Shown here piece by piece: positions 38,901 through 46,963 of a stretch of DNA of 64,000 bases. The position numbers were made by a program, and so were the translations under genes. The stretch lies in the NCBI RefSeq assembly GCF_008329585.1, contig NZ_NPKP01000001.1:682001-746000 (forward strand), given 5' to 3'. Under the pieces are notes generated by a model. That model searched no databases and was not told where the DNA came from. It saw nothing but the letters and a program-made list of their open reading frames with translations. The DNA is from Mycolicibacterium sp. P9-22. Lineage in GTDB: Bacteria; Actinomycetota; Actinomycetes; Mycobacteriales; Mycobacteriaceae. Numbering within the stretch: position 1 is the stretch's first letter; each line of letters begins with the position of its first letter.

Positions 38901-41735
38901 GCCGACGATGTGGCAGGTGCCCTCGGTGTCGCGGCCGCCGGCGGTCAAACCCTGTGCGGAGTCGATGGTGGCCGCATAGCCCAGCGTGACGTGTTCGGCG
39001 ATGTAGTCCGCCGGTAGCGAGACGATGCGTCCGCTGCGCAGGTGGCGGGCTAACACGGCGCCATCGGGCAGGACTTCGGTGATGGTGTAGCGGTAGCCGT
39101 TGCGCACGAAATCGTTGCGCCCGAGCGTGATTCGGCGGTTGTTCTTGCGGGTGCGGATGGTGTCTCCGACGCTGGCGTGGAGCTGATCGGCGAGCACCAC
39201 GGTGGGCGCCTTGGCGGCCTCGGGGTCGGCGGCTAGACGGTCGAGTCGGGCGCGGGCGTTGAGCTCGTTGATGACGTCGTTGGTCGGGGCGAGCAGAATG
39301 CTGTCACCGCCCGCGGCGAGGTCGGCGCGCCACGCCTGGTAGGCCATGTCGGCGGCGGTCTCGTCGGTGCCGACATGGATGCGGTGATGGTCGATGTAGA
39401 AGCCGATGCCGGCCGGGTCGGCGTCGTGCAGCGCGAGGCCGGCGGCGGCCTCGGCCGGGGACTTGAACCGCACCACTTCGCTCAAGGTGAGGGCGTCGGT
39501 GGCCTCGGCGATGTCACGCAGAATGCCGCCTGCCGAGATTGACGAGAGCTGCCCATCATCACCGACCAGACGCACGCTGGCGCCCTTGCTCAGCGCGTCA
39601 GCGATCACCGCGTCCAGCCCTGCGGTGGAGGCCTTGCCGGCCTCATCGACGATGATCAACGTCTCGGGCCCGACACGACGAAACCAGGCTGGCCGCTTCG
39701 CGGGGGAAGCCGGATCGGTCGACCACACGTACTTGTCGACCGTGTCGGTGTGGGCGCCTAAATCTTCGCCGAGGACGATCGCCGCGTCCGCGGTGGGAGC
39801 TAGTCCGATGATGTGTCCGCCCGAGCTGCGCCACGCGTGCGCCAGGGCGGCCATCGCGGTGGTTTTCCCGGTTCCCGCGGGTGCGAGCGCGAGGCCCACG
39901 CGGCGTCCTGAGGTGGCCATCTCGGAGACGAGCGCGGCCTGGCCGGGGTTGAGTGCGTGTCCGCGTACCGCGGTGTCGGCGAGTGCGAGTTCGACGTCGC
40001 GGTCGCTGGCGCAGCGGCCGTCGAGGTGGGCGACGGCGGCCAGGATGCGGTGTTCGGCGGCCAGGACGTCGTGGCTGGTGTAGACCTCGACGCCGTGGCG
40101 GCTGTAGACGCTGGCGCCGTCGCGGCGACGCAATGCGACAGGCTCACCCAACTCGGCATCGACGACGCGCGGGTGCGGCACCGAAAACTTTTCCGACAAT
40201 GCGGTATCGGTGAGGGCGTCGACGAGTGCGACATCGTGCGCCACGCCGTGGGCACGCACCATCCGCAATGCTTCGGCGCGCACGTGGTGGCGCTGCCACG
40301 TCGAGCGCGTCTGCGACACGGTGGCGATCAATTCGCCGGCACGCGCCAATACCCAACGCTCATCGACATGAGGGACATGTGGTGGGGTGTGGGGCTCGGT
40401 CAGGATGTCGGCGAGCATCGTCTGCACACCGTCGCGGCCGAGCACGTCGGCGGCTTGGGTGCGCCAGCTCTGGCGCTGCTCGGCCAGCGACCGCGGCTCG
40501 TGCTTGTCCTCGCGGGTCTGCAGGGTGGCTTGTTGGGCCAGAGCGATGATTTCGACGTGGGTGGGTTCGCGGCCATGATCGATCTGAAAGGCCTTTGCGA
40601 GCTCGGCGGTACGGGCCCGAATCGCGACTCTCCGGCTCGACCAACGCGCCAGCAATTCTTCGGACATCCCGGCGATTTCGCGGACCGCCCGTTTGCCTCT
40701 GCCGGGCGACTTCTCGACGAAGGCCACACCGAGGGCGGCGATCAGGTGGGCTTCCAATCGGGTGTTGTACAACTCCGAGGCCGCGACGGTGAGGCGGTGC
40801 AGCGGTTGACCGTCGAGGGCGAGCCAGCGGCGCAGCCCGTTGGCGTCAATGTGGGAGACCTTGTTTGAGATCGCGACATGGGTGTGCAGGTCGGGATCCC
40901 CGGCGCGGGAGTCGCGGTGGGTGAACGCCACGGCGAGGAATCCTTCGGTGTCGACCTGGGCGATACCGCCGGAGCCGATGCGGGTGAACGCGGCCTGATC
41001 TTGCAGCCACTCCAGCACATCCGCCACGGCCGCATCGTGCGCGGCCTCGATCTTCTCGGCCACCGGCAGAGGCGCGATCGCCCACAGCGCCGAGACGGAT
41101 TTCACCGGAGAGAACGTCAGGTCATACCCGGCCACCGCGGTGGTCTTTGCGCGGGTGTTGCGGGCGATGAACCCGGACAGTTCCCGGTCATCGGCTGGCG
41201 TCCGCCCGTACTCTTCGCTGAACAGCTCGACGGCTACGCGCGTCCGGATCTGCGAGCGGATCTCGGGATCGATGGTGGCATCCCAGTGCGCGCCGATCTC
41301 GGCGTTGTGCTCACGAAACGCGACCGCCACGCGGCGTGCGAATTCCGGCTGACCGTCGCGCACCAGAAACGGCCGGCCCAACCGGCTCGCCGCCCGCTGC
41401 GAGCCGATGCCGCGGCCGGCGACATAGGCTTCGATGCGATCAGCGTTGGGGTGCAGACCCTCACCGAACAATGCGCGCATCTGCGCTTCATCGACGCCCG
41501 AGCCTGCGTCAACGGCCCAGATACTCTCTCGGGCTTGGGGATCGACGCCGGCGGTCCGTGTGCCGGAGAGCGCCGTAAGGCCGCGACCCAACCAGCGGCC
41601 CGGTGATTCGCCTTTGGCCGAGTAGTAATCAGCCAACGTGGAGCGGCCCCGTTCGGTGCTATCGGCGGCAGCGACTTGCCGCACCAGGTACAGGTAACCG
41701 TCCCCGGCGGTCAGCTTATGAACTGTCATCACCAC
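35934..41735 (-). CDS. traA: MobF conjugative relaxase-helicase (TrwC/TraA family)
   Basis: This 1933-residue multidomain protein nicks oriT and unwinds the transferred strand. The N-terminal TrwC relaxase domain has the catalytic N-terminal region, FSPVKSVS (208-215) and the metal-binding H273 with HTH at 284-286. An RecD-like helicase domain has a Walker A (APAGTGKTTA, 618-627), a Walker B (IIVDEAGK, 696-703) and a C-terminal UvrD_C_2-like motif (YVALTRG, about 965). The last 900 residues are long coiled-coil and helical segments. A third nucleoside-binding-like region occurs near the end (LWLAATDD, VIIDSPAA). GTG start after AAGGAG. Typical of Mycobacterium and Rhodococcus plasmids and ICEs. 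Confidence 0.92.
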   Translation of the reverse strand: MVMTVHKLTAGDGYLYLVRQVAAADSTERGRSTLADYYSAKGESPGRWLGRGLTALSGTRTAGVDPQARESIWAVDAGSGVDEAQMRALFGEGLHPNADRIEAYVAGRGIGSQRAASRLGRPFLVRDGQPEFARRVAVAFREHNAEIGAHWDATIDPEIRSQIRTRVAVELFSEEYGRTPADDRELSGFIARNTRAKTTAVAGYDLTFSPVKSVSALWAIAPLPVAEKIEAAHDAAVADVLEWLQDQAAFTRIGSGGIAQVDTEGFLAVAFTHRDSRAGDPDLHTHVAISNKVSHIDANGLRRWLALDGQPLHRLTVAASELYNTRLEAHLIAALGVAFVEKSPGRGKRAVREIAGMSEELLARWSSRRVAIRARTAELAKAFQIDHGREPTHVEIIALAQQATLQTREDKHEPRSLAEQRQSWRTQAADVLGRDGVQTMLADILTEPHTPPHVPHVDERWVLARAGELIATVSQTRSTWQRHHVRAEALRMVRAHGVAHDVALVDALTDTALSEKFSVPHPRVVDAELGEPVALRRRDGASVYSRHGVEVYTSHDVLAAEHRILAAVAHLDGRCASDRDVELALADTAVRGHALNPGQAALVSEMATSGRRVGLALAPAGTGKTTAMAALAHAWRSSGGHIIGLAPTADAAIVLGEDLGAHTDTVDKYVWSTDPASPAKRPAWFRRVGPETLIIVDEAGKASTAGLDAVIADALSKGASVRLVGDDGQLSSISAGGILRDIAEATDALTLSEVVRFKSPAEAAAGLALHDADPAGIGFYIDHHRIHVGTDETAADMAYQAWRADLAAGGDSILLAPTNDVINELNARARLDRLAADPEAAKAPTVVLADQLHASVGDTIRTRKNNRRITLGRNDFVRNGYRYTITEVLPDGAVLARHLRSGRIVSLPADYIAEHVTLGYAATIDSAQGLTAGGRDTEGTCHIVGSDMLTRQHLYVALTRGTDENHLYLSTAEGDPHRLLSPKATHPETAVDVLTRILARDGAQVSATTAARQAADPAMRLQAAADMYYDALGAAAENRLGVGARDRLDGIADAVIPQLSQREAWPVLRRNLSVLALRGADPRELLSEALAKGSVSDAADPAAVLDHRIDPAGTHSSGIGVLRWLPAVPQALADDPQWGGYLARREKLVEDLADEIRERARGWTNATAPAWARPLITVNHVLTAEIAVFRAATGVSEADTRITGARQFPVRTRGVQAPLQRQAAADIGRHSADTTRWNNLIDTIDPRLRADAYWPQLAAKLAQASRATPDLRQIITTAAQLKPLPDEQPAAALWWRIIGALSPTTTLATGHSRLRPSWITDLDTVFGTALAETIAADLAWPALVAAINAADPHTWTPRDLLQLAAEHLADNLNEDHSIPPGDYARLITYTVDAYTHRLHTDLGGDLNDIPAPPDPDDESLFPPDPEHPDIHAPFDHVDTSQPTEQPVLHYDQGLQFEHFTTTRPPREFPITMEHFTAMREEYQTVCHTVDTLKPEVAAGNGPAMRAAADDLLRMRQRIDADRPYAHAVVDVMAQWVDADHAYNESLLLVEHARKHLVALQSDPDTDELDIASARQQITLYTDLLPDQPPSQQFEQALADVQAARAAAAGGADKIVTERDLIAARGDAERADLATLNALRARRQALQHRLARAEKEIAHAFAYAQTHAADTLQQLLDSAHSELALLQTARHLATTRAPLTIPETALNEHNPAIATGLTALAAQPYRLGYAYADSTDPDTIAALQALRAAANADRRKVLWLAATDDAATTAQATELADISLTIDYHDLAEQLWLMGPEPIVIIDSPAATNPEDLAAITNHITTNPARAIILDPADRNTGPASPALHLLANTLPWTINLTANQTRPPDPHSTPTPAITIADRLGRTHLNQPWPQLLTHYDTATRAIRTAHRLHRTLRWNERSHGEQHLSRGADIDD

Positions 41736-42048
41736 GGCGCACTCTCCTTAAGGTTGCATGCGCCGGACGCTAGGGGCCGGCCGCGGAATCGCGCCAACAC
41801 CAACCGCGGGTTTTTAGACAACTCTCAGGAAGCCTCCTGAGTGCAAGAGGTGTGTGGTCTATCGCGGGGCTGCGGATGGGGTCGTGACGCGAGGGCCGAG
41901 TGGGCGGTCCACGGCGGTGAGCGGCGCGGGCTGTGGGCGTGGGAGGTGAGCGGCGGTACGCGCACGCCAGGAGGCGAAAAATTGGCGAGAGGCGAATGTG
42001 GCTGCGGGGGTGGCCCGGTCGCCCTGCGGCCGTCTACTGTCGGCGACC
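41736..42048. other. Divergent intergenic region upstream of traA
   Basis: Besides the oriT candidate it holds a pair of CCGCGG blocks, the second followed by GTTTTT (about 41790-41817), that may be a terminator or fold. The promoter of traA and of the 42049 gene must lie here. No gene is seen. Confidence 0.4.
41824..41866 (+). promoter_or_regulatory. Candidate oriT of the MobF relaxase
   Basis: An inverted repeat CTCAGGA-AGCC-TCCTGAG (41824-41841) is followed 11 bases later by GTGGTCTATCG (41854-41864). This order, a hairpin then a T-C-T-A-T nick-type sequence, resembles the R388 oriT (TGTCTATAG next to its recognition hairpin), as recalled. It sits just upstream of the relaxase gene, where MobF oriTs usually lie. 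Nicking would be expected between 41860 and 41861. Resemblance only. Confidence 0.4.
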
Positions 42049-42519
42049 ATGACAGATTCAGTAACCAAGGTGGAAGCCCGGCGCCGGGCACGCGAGGCGA
42101 CCCGACGCGCCAACGAGGAACGCGCTGCGCAGGATAAGGCGAACATCGAGGACGCCGCAGACTTTCTCGTCGCAGTCGGCAAGCTCGCCGACGTTGAGAC
42201 GTGGATGACAGAGCGCCTGACCCAGCTGCGCGCGCAGGTTGACGCAGAAGCGGCCAAGCGGGTGGCCGGCCATCGGGCCAAGGCCGGCGCGGCGGTCACA
42301 CGGATGCAGGGCCGCGGTGAGACGCTGACGACCATCGCCGCACGAACCGACGTCGGAATCGGGATTGTCCGCGCTATGGCACGGCATGCTCCGAAATCGG
42401 AGAAGTCGACTAACGAGAACCTCTCGCAGGCATTAGGTCTGGAGGCCGTGTCCGCCCCGACCGTTCAGGGGATTGACCCCTACACCGGCCCGCCTCGGGC
42501 GGGCACGGCATCGGCGTGA
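42049..42519 (+). CDS. Hypothetical protein, helical, mobile-element associated
   Basis: This 156-residue protein has a very charged helical N-terminus (KVEARRRAREATRRANEERAAQDKA), then a region that looks like a helix-turn-helix (TIAARTDVGIGIVRAMARH, about residues 105-123). It is divergent from traA. A role in mobilisation or in regulating traA is plausible. No family is recognised. Confidence 0.55.
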   Translation: MTDSVTKVEARRRAREATRRANEERAAQDKANIEDAADFLVAVGKLADVETWMTERLTQLRAQVDAEAAKRVAGHRAKAGAAVTRMQGRGETLTTIAARTDVGIGIVRAMARHAPKSEKSTNENLSQALGLEAVSAPTVQGIDPYTGPPRAGTASA

Positions 42520-42846
42520 CGCAGTGCGTAACGTTGCGTAGAGGGCGGCGGTGCACGCGGGATGTGCGCGGCCACGCCGCATGGTTCGGCCGATGCCTGC
42601 GTCGTCGTGCAGGTGCGCCACGACGCCGGTCGGGCCGCTGACGCACACGCCGGTCGCGACCCGCGGTGCTGCGCACCGGTCCATCTGTCCGACGACACCA
42701 GGTCTGCCCAGCGCGGTGGGGAGCGCTGGGCGTGGCGGGGGCCTGCGCAACGGACCGGGAAGACTCGGGAGCGGGGTCACAGCGCCAGTGGCGCGGGTCA
42801 TCGTGGCCGCGCTGAATGTCAGTGCCGGCGATTAGGTTCAACGGCC
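42520..42846. other. Stretch without a supported gene
   Basis: Several overlapping frames exist on both strands in these 327 bases, but none has a ribosome site and their composition is arginine-, alanine- and cysteine-rich in the way of antisense frames in high-GC DNA. I see no feature I can defend. Confidence 0.35.
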
Positions 42847-43314
42847 ATGAGAAGCGCCGGAGGGCTGGCCGTTGATCAGCGTGTGCACGCTGGCGAGAGC
42901 ACGCGCTTTCACAGCCGTGTCGTCTGTGGGCCAACGGCTTCGGGCTGCAGCATCTGGACCGGCGCGATCGGCGCAGAGGGCTATGGCCGGTTCTACCTGA
43001 CCCGCGAGGGGTCAGGACTGCGTGTTCGCCCGCACCGCTACGCGTTGGCGATCGTGTCCGGGGTGGTGGCCGCTGGCGTGCTCGGGCTCCACGAATGCGA
43101 CAACCCGGTGTGCGTCAAGATCGCGGCTGCGACAGATCCCCATCAGCACGTCGTGTCCGGCTCACAGGGCGACAACATGGTGCGCATGGCGCGGATGCGT
43201 CGTGGCGGCCTCCGATATGCGGTGCGACGGTTGGATAGTCGCGGCATTCGACGGGAACGGTCGGTGGCGCTGCGGTTGGGATGCGGATGCGGTGCAGGCG
43301 GCACTCCTTGGTGA
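42847..43314 (+). CDS. HNH-type endonuclease-like gene, probably frameshifted at the 3' end
   Basis: This 155-residue frame has the layout of small HNH nucleases of actinobacterial elements: CSIWTGAIGAEGYGRFY (about residues 35-50), PHRYAL, LHECDNPVCVK (about 81-91), and HVVSGSQGDNMVRMAR (about 99-114). It should cut DNA nonspecifically or act as a homing-type nuclease. The C-terminus becomes unusual after 43275 (LGCGCGAGG). A one-base shift there would instead give WDADAVQAALLGDQATLW and end at 43333, a more natural tail. The frameshift could be real or a sequencing error. Confidence 0.6.
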   Translation: MRSAGGLAVDQRVHAGESTRFHSRVVCGPTASGCSIWTGAIGAEGYGRFYLTREGSGLRVRPHRYALAIVSGVVAAGVLGLHECDNPVCVKIAAATDPHQHVVSGSQGDNMVRMARMRRGGLRYAVRRLDSRGIRRERSVALRLGCGCGAGGTPW

Positions 43315-43443
43315 TCAGGCGACGCTGTGGTGATCGGCGCCAAGGTCCCTTGGGGCCGGTGCACATCAGACCGGTTGTGGCGAGCTGGGCGGCGTGGCGC
43401 GCGGTGTCGTAGCCGACGCGCTCAGGGTTGTTCGTCCGGCCGG

Positions 43444-43459
43444 TATTGATCGATCAATA
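43444..43459. promoter_or_regulatory. Perfect 16-bp palindrome upstream of the membrane-protein/MaoC operon
   Basis: TATTGATCGATCAATA reads the same on both strands. It lies 96 bases before the 43555 start, next to an AT-rich stretch (43460-43489) that could be the promoter. It has the form of a TetR- or MarR-type operator. No palindrome of this sequence was noticed elsewhere in the window. Confidence 0.5.
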
Positions 43460-43554
43460 TTTCTAGTCTAAATTCAAAATTACTCCCGGGCGCTCGGCTC
43501 GCCAACCCTGACGGGCTCCAGGCCGTCCCGGGCCGACTTGAGAAGGTCTTACCC

Positions 43555-44283
43555 ATGCCCCACGATGATGCCCGGCTGAAGCTTCGTATCTTCAACATCT
43601 GCTCGTTGGGCGGCGTTGCCGCGGTTGTGATAACCCTCATCGGTTGGTTGATTGCCGGGTTGCTGCCGCTTCCACTGGGGCCCGCGAACACGATGCAGGA
43701 GGTGGTGGACTTCTACACGACCGACACCACGCGCAGGATGTTCGGTTTCATGCTGTCCACCTTGGGAGTGTGTTTCGCACTTCCGTTGATCGGCATCATC
43801 ACTATGCACATGCAGCGCATGGAGCGGCGGCTTCCCGTCTTGTCGATGATCCAGTTGTGCGCGGGTGCGGTCACGGTCATGATCAACCTGCTGGGTTCGT
43901 TGCTGTTCGCTGTGCTGACCTTCCGCCCTGAGCTGCGGACGCCGGAGTCCACAATGTTCCTCAACGATCTGACCTGGTTGATCTTTTTCACCCCGATCAT
44001 GCCGTTCATCATTCAGAACCTGGCCATCGGCGCCGCGGTGCTCACCGACCGTGGCAAGACGTTCCCGCGGTGGGTCGGATACGTCAATATTTGGGTGGCT
44101 TGTGCGTTTGTCCCGGACATCATGGCGTACTTCTTCTTTTCCGGCCCGTTCGCCTGGGATGGCGTCTTTGTGTTCTGGCTGGCGCTCACGGCGTACGCCG
44201 CTTTCCTCGTCGTGATGACCGTCGTAACCCGACGCGCGAACGCCGCACTGGTCGAGGAGAAATTCGCGCCGGCCGAGGTCTGA
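43555..44283 (+). CDS. Integral membrane protein of unknown function
   Basis: This 242-residue protein has about six membrane segments (roughly residues 14-38, 62-84, 95-120, 140-162, 174-195 and 202-225), with short charged loops. No transport or catalytic motif is visible. It is followed one base later by the MaoC-type gene, so both are in one operon under the 43444 palindrome. It may help uptake or membrane anchoring for the catabolic cluster. AAGGTC near the start is a weak ribosome site. Confidence 0.65.
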   Translation: MPHDDARLKLRIFNICSLGGVAAVVITLIGWLIAGLLPLPLGPANTMQEVVDFYTTDTTRRMFGFMLSTLGVCFALPLIGIITMHMQRMERRLPVLSMIQLCAGAVTVMINLLGSLLFAVLTFRPELRTPESTMFLNDLTWLIFFTPIMPFIIQNLAIGAAVLTDRGKTFPRWVGYVNIWVACAFVPDIMAYFFFSGPFAWDGVFVFWLALTAYAAFLVVMTVVTRRANAALVEEKFAPAEV

Positions 44284-44284
44284 C

Positions 44285-45325
44285 GTGGACGAGATGCACA
44301 CCGAAAGAGGTTCTTCAGTGAACGCGGGCAATGACGTGAGCGCTACCGTGGGACCGTACTTTGACGAGTTGCGGCCGGGGCAGGTATTCGACCATGCACC
44401 GGCGATGACCCTCACCGAGGGAGCCGCTGCCGTGCACCAGTCCATCGTCGGGGACCGGATGCGGTTGGCGCTCGACGCCACGCTGTCCGCCGCGGTGACA
44501 GGTGGCTCCCGCCCGATGGCGCACCCGGCATTGGTGGCTGACATCGCCATCGGGCAGAGCACGCTGGCCACCGGCCGGGTGAGGGCGAATTTGTTCTACC
44601 GTGGCTTGGCGTTTCACCGGTTCCCGGAGTTGGGCGACGCGTTGGCGACGACCACCCAGGTTGTCGGTCTGCGGCAGAACTCGGTCCGTCAGGGACGTGC
44701 TCCGACGGGCCTGGCGGCCCTCCGGATGAAAACCGTCGATCAGCACGGTCGCCTTGTTCTCGACTTCCATCGGTGCGCCATGCTTCCGTTGTCGTCGGGC
44801 GTCCTGGAGACAGGCCATTTCGATGACCTGACCGCACTGGGCACCGCTGAGATCACGACCGATCCGGCCCGCAGTTGGGATGCGGAGACCTTCCGATCTC
44901 GGGTGCCCGGCCCGCACTTCGGCCCCGAGCTTCACGACCGCCGGTACCGCAGCTCCGGCGATGTGGTCAGCTCGGCACCGGAATTGGCCCGACTGAGCTT
45001 GAATATTGCTGCGACCCATCATGATCGGCGGGCCGGCGGCCAGCGTCTGGTCTACGGTGGGCACACCATCGGACTGGCTCTGGCCCAGGCGACCCGACTG
45101 CTCCCGAATCTGGCGACGGTCCTGAAGTGGACGTCATGTGACCACACCGGTCCCGTGCACGAGGGAGACACCCTCTACAGCGACCTTCACGTCGAGCAGG
45201 CGACGGCGTTGCCGGACGGACGCGGCGGGACGCTCGATTTGCGCAGTGTCGTTTATGCCGTCGGGCTCGACGGTGAGGCGGATCGACCCGTCCTAGACTG
45301 GCGCTTCACCGCACTGCTGTTCTGA
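44285..45325 (+). CDS. MaoC-family double-hotdog hydratase, mesaconyl-CoA hydratase-like
   Basis: This 346-residue protein has two hotdog-fold halves. The first holds YFDELRPGQVFDH and a MAHPALVADIAIGQ helix (about 75). The second holds a CoA-hydratase strand-helix (RLVYGGHTIGLALAQATRLLPN, about 256). Such proteins hydrate 2-enoyl-CoA or mesaconyl-CoA type intermediates. Start GTG at 44285, with another GTG at 44320 that would remove a 12-residue leader. In this neighbourhood it probably hydrates an enoyl-CoA of the substrate side chain. The exact substrate is unknown. Confidence 0.75.
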   Translation: MDEMHTERGSSVNAGNDVSATVGPYFDELRPGQVFDHAPAMTLTEGAAAVHQSIVGDRMRLALDATLSAAVTGGSRPMAHPALVADIAIGQSTLATGRVRANLFYRGLAFHRFPELGDALATTTQVVGLRQNSVRQGRAPTGLAALRMKTVDQHGRLVLDFHRCAMLPLSSGVLETGHFDDLTALGTAEITTDPARSWDAETFRSRVPGPHFGPELHDRRYRSSGDVVSSAPELARLSLNIAATHHDRRAGGQRLVYGGHTIGLALAQATRLLPNLATVLKWTSCDHTGPVHEGDTLYSDLHVEQATALPDGRGGTLDLRSVVYAVGLDGEADRPVLDWRFTALLF

Positions 45326-45382
45326 TGCGATCAAGCGTGGGCGATCACCCTGTCGCCCATGACGTTACGATGAACAGCTTGC

Positions 45383-46327
45383 TCAGGTGATCGACCACAC
45401 CTCAAGCAGCGTGCGTATCGTCGCAACCAGGGCCAGCGGCTGATCGAGCATCGGATGATGCCCCGCCGCCGCCAGTTCGATGAACGGCCCACGAAGTTGC
45501 AACACCGACTCGATGAGCTGCGCCATTTCGGGCCTCACAATGCCCCGTTCGCACCGGATGTAGCCGGGTCGGCAGCGTATGCTCGCGAACATCTCTTCCA
45601 ACGGCTCCTGGTCTGTTGAGCCGAAGTCACGGTCGGAAAGTGCGAAGACTCGTGGATCGAACTTCCAGAACCACCGCCCGTCCTGTCGCCGGACCGATTC
45701 GGATGCGATGTGCTCCGTGATGAAGGACAAATTGTTGTCCTGCGCCGGAACCGTTCGAAACCTGGAAATGATCTCCCTCTGGGTGCGATAACCCAGCGGG
45801 TTACGTCCTCGGTTCTGCAAGCGCCCACCCTCTGGGGCGCGATCGCGGAGGGGAGAGTCGATGGCGACGATGCCGTCAACGTCGCACCCTCGGTGGACGG
45901 CCACCATGGAAGCTACCCAGCCGCCCATGCTGTGGCCGACCATGACCGGTCGAGCCTCGGGATCGTGGGCAGTCCCAACCGCGATCGCCTCCCGGGACCA
46001 CGTGCGCAGCGAATACTCCAAGCGATGCTCGCTGTCGCCGTGACCGCTCAGGTCTGGAGCAATCACGTAGTACTGCCGGGATAGCAACGGTGCGATGTGA
46101 TCCCACCAACCAGAATGCGCGCCACCCCCATGGATCAGCACCAACGCGGGTCGCTGTGCATCGCCCCATGTGCGGTAGCGCACGGAACACCCGTCCACCA
46201 CGATGGTTGACTGCTCGGACCTCGTCTCGAGGGCGTGCGTAAACCACATCGGCGTATCCGTGGGATCACGGACTTCGCCTGGCTCCGTCCACTTGGCCGC
46301 GCGGTTCACCCATGGCCGAAGTCCCAT
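45383..46327 (-). CDS. Alpha/beta-hydrolase
   Basis: This 314-residue protein has the canonical hydrolase motifs: LIHGGGAHSGWWD oxyanion loop (about residues 64-76), nucleophile elbow GHSMGG (about 130), and catalytic His in AAAGHHPML (about 290). It could be an esterase, lactonase or C-C hydrolase acting in the neighbouring degradation pathway. An internal ATG (residue 27, position 46249) is the more family-typical start, since the first 26 residues match no hydrolase pattern. It is last of the minus-strand operon. Confidence 0.82.
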   Translation of the reverse strand: MGLRPWVNRAAKWTEPGEVRDPTDTPMWFTHALETRSEQSTIVVDGCSVRYRTWGDAQRPALVLIHGGGAHSGWWDHIAPLLSRQYYVIAPDLSGHGDSEHRLEYSLRTWSREAIAVGTAHDPEARPVMVGHSMGGWVASMVAVHRGCDVDGIVAIDSPLRDRAPEGGRLQNRGRNPLGYRTQREIISRFRTVPAQDNNLSFITEHIASESVRRQDGRWFWKFDPRVFALSDRDFGSTDQEPLEEMFASIRCRPGYIRCERGIVRPEMAQLIESVLQLRGPFIELAAAGHHPMLDQPLALVATIRTLLEVWSIT

Positions 46328-46451
46328 GTGGAAATGGTACTTCCGAGCTGACGCCGGGAACAGAACTGGCCCAGCAGGACGGTTGGTCCCCGTTTCTAGG
46401 ACACTCCAAGTTCAAAACTGTTCTCTGCGCGGATCGGAGGCGGGATGACGG

Positions 46452-46910
46452 TCAGTTGAATTCTGCGGTGACCAGGTTGTGGCCGAGCTGTTCGGCGAGG
46501 AGGCCGACGTCCCAGAAGTCGCGGTGGCTCGTCAGCAGTCCGCTCTCGTCGTAGCGACATGCAGCTATCCCTGTCGCAGAGAACTGGCGACCGGCAGCAT
46601 CGATGGAACCTCCGCCGGGCAGACGTAATGGCCCGTTGATCGACCCGCTCCACGTCCACTCGTAATACGCGCGGCCGTCCTGAACTGCCGGTTCGCCGAA
46701 GACAATCAGGGAGTCCGGGGAGAACTTCAGCATCCATCGGTGAAAACGTTGAATGCCTTCGCGTCCCGTATACGTTCCACGCATGGCCACATCGGTGTAG
46801 GTGCCGTCGGCGGTGAAAAAGTTCGGGAGGAGTTCGGGATCGTGAGTCCAGACTCGTCCATACTCGTCGGGAAATTCGGAGTCTGCGGGATGGGGTAGCG
46901 AAGCTAACAT
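46452..46910 (-). CDS. SnoaL/NTF2-like protein
   Basis: A 152-residue protein of the small cone-fold family (SnoaL, steroid isomerase-like). Conserved features are the N-terminal helix with DPELLPNFFTADGTYTDVAMRGTYTGREGIQRF, and a beta-rich C-terminal half. Such proteins act as isomerases, hydrolases or limonene-epoxide-type hydratases, or as binding proteins. Directly upstream the DNA has two ATTTTTCT repeats 21 bases apart within an AT-rich promoter (46911-46945). Function in the pathway is not known. Confidence 0.75.
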   Translation of the reverse strand: MLASLPHPADSEFPDEYGRVWTHDPELLPNFFTADGTYTDVAMRGTYTGREGIQRFHRWMLKFSPDSLIVFGEPAVQDGRAYYEWTWSGSINGPLRLPGGGSIDAAGRQFSATGIAACRYDESGLLTSHRDFWDVGLLAEQLGHNLVTAEFN

Positions 46911-46963
46911 AGAAAAATTTTATCAGTAATTAGAAAAATATTGCAGCGGTTGTCGGCTAGGAG

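Larger units (their letters stand above)
28738..43400. mobile_element. Integrative, probably mobilisable or conjugative, genomic element next to tRNA-Val
   Basis: Between the tRNA and the unrelated catabolic cluster are an integrase, an excisionase-like gene, a MobF relaxase-helicase, a candidate oriT and a lower-GC three-gene defence-like operon. The order breaks the mycobacterial synteny that holds up to the tRNA. I could not find a second copy of the tRNA 3' end, so the right boundary is a guess based on where element-type genes stop. No type IV secretion genes or replication initiator are visible, so it may need a helper or be a remnant. Confidence 0.6.

Noticed and set aside
42433..42934. 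Minus-strand frames in the gap between the 42049 and HNH genes
   Set aside because: No ribosome site, no family pattern, and they overlap the end of a better-supported gene.
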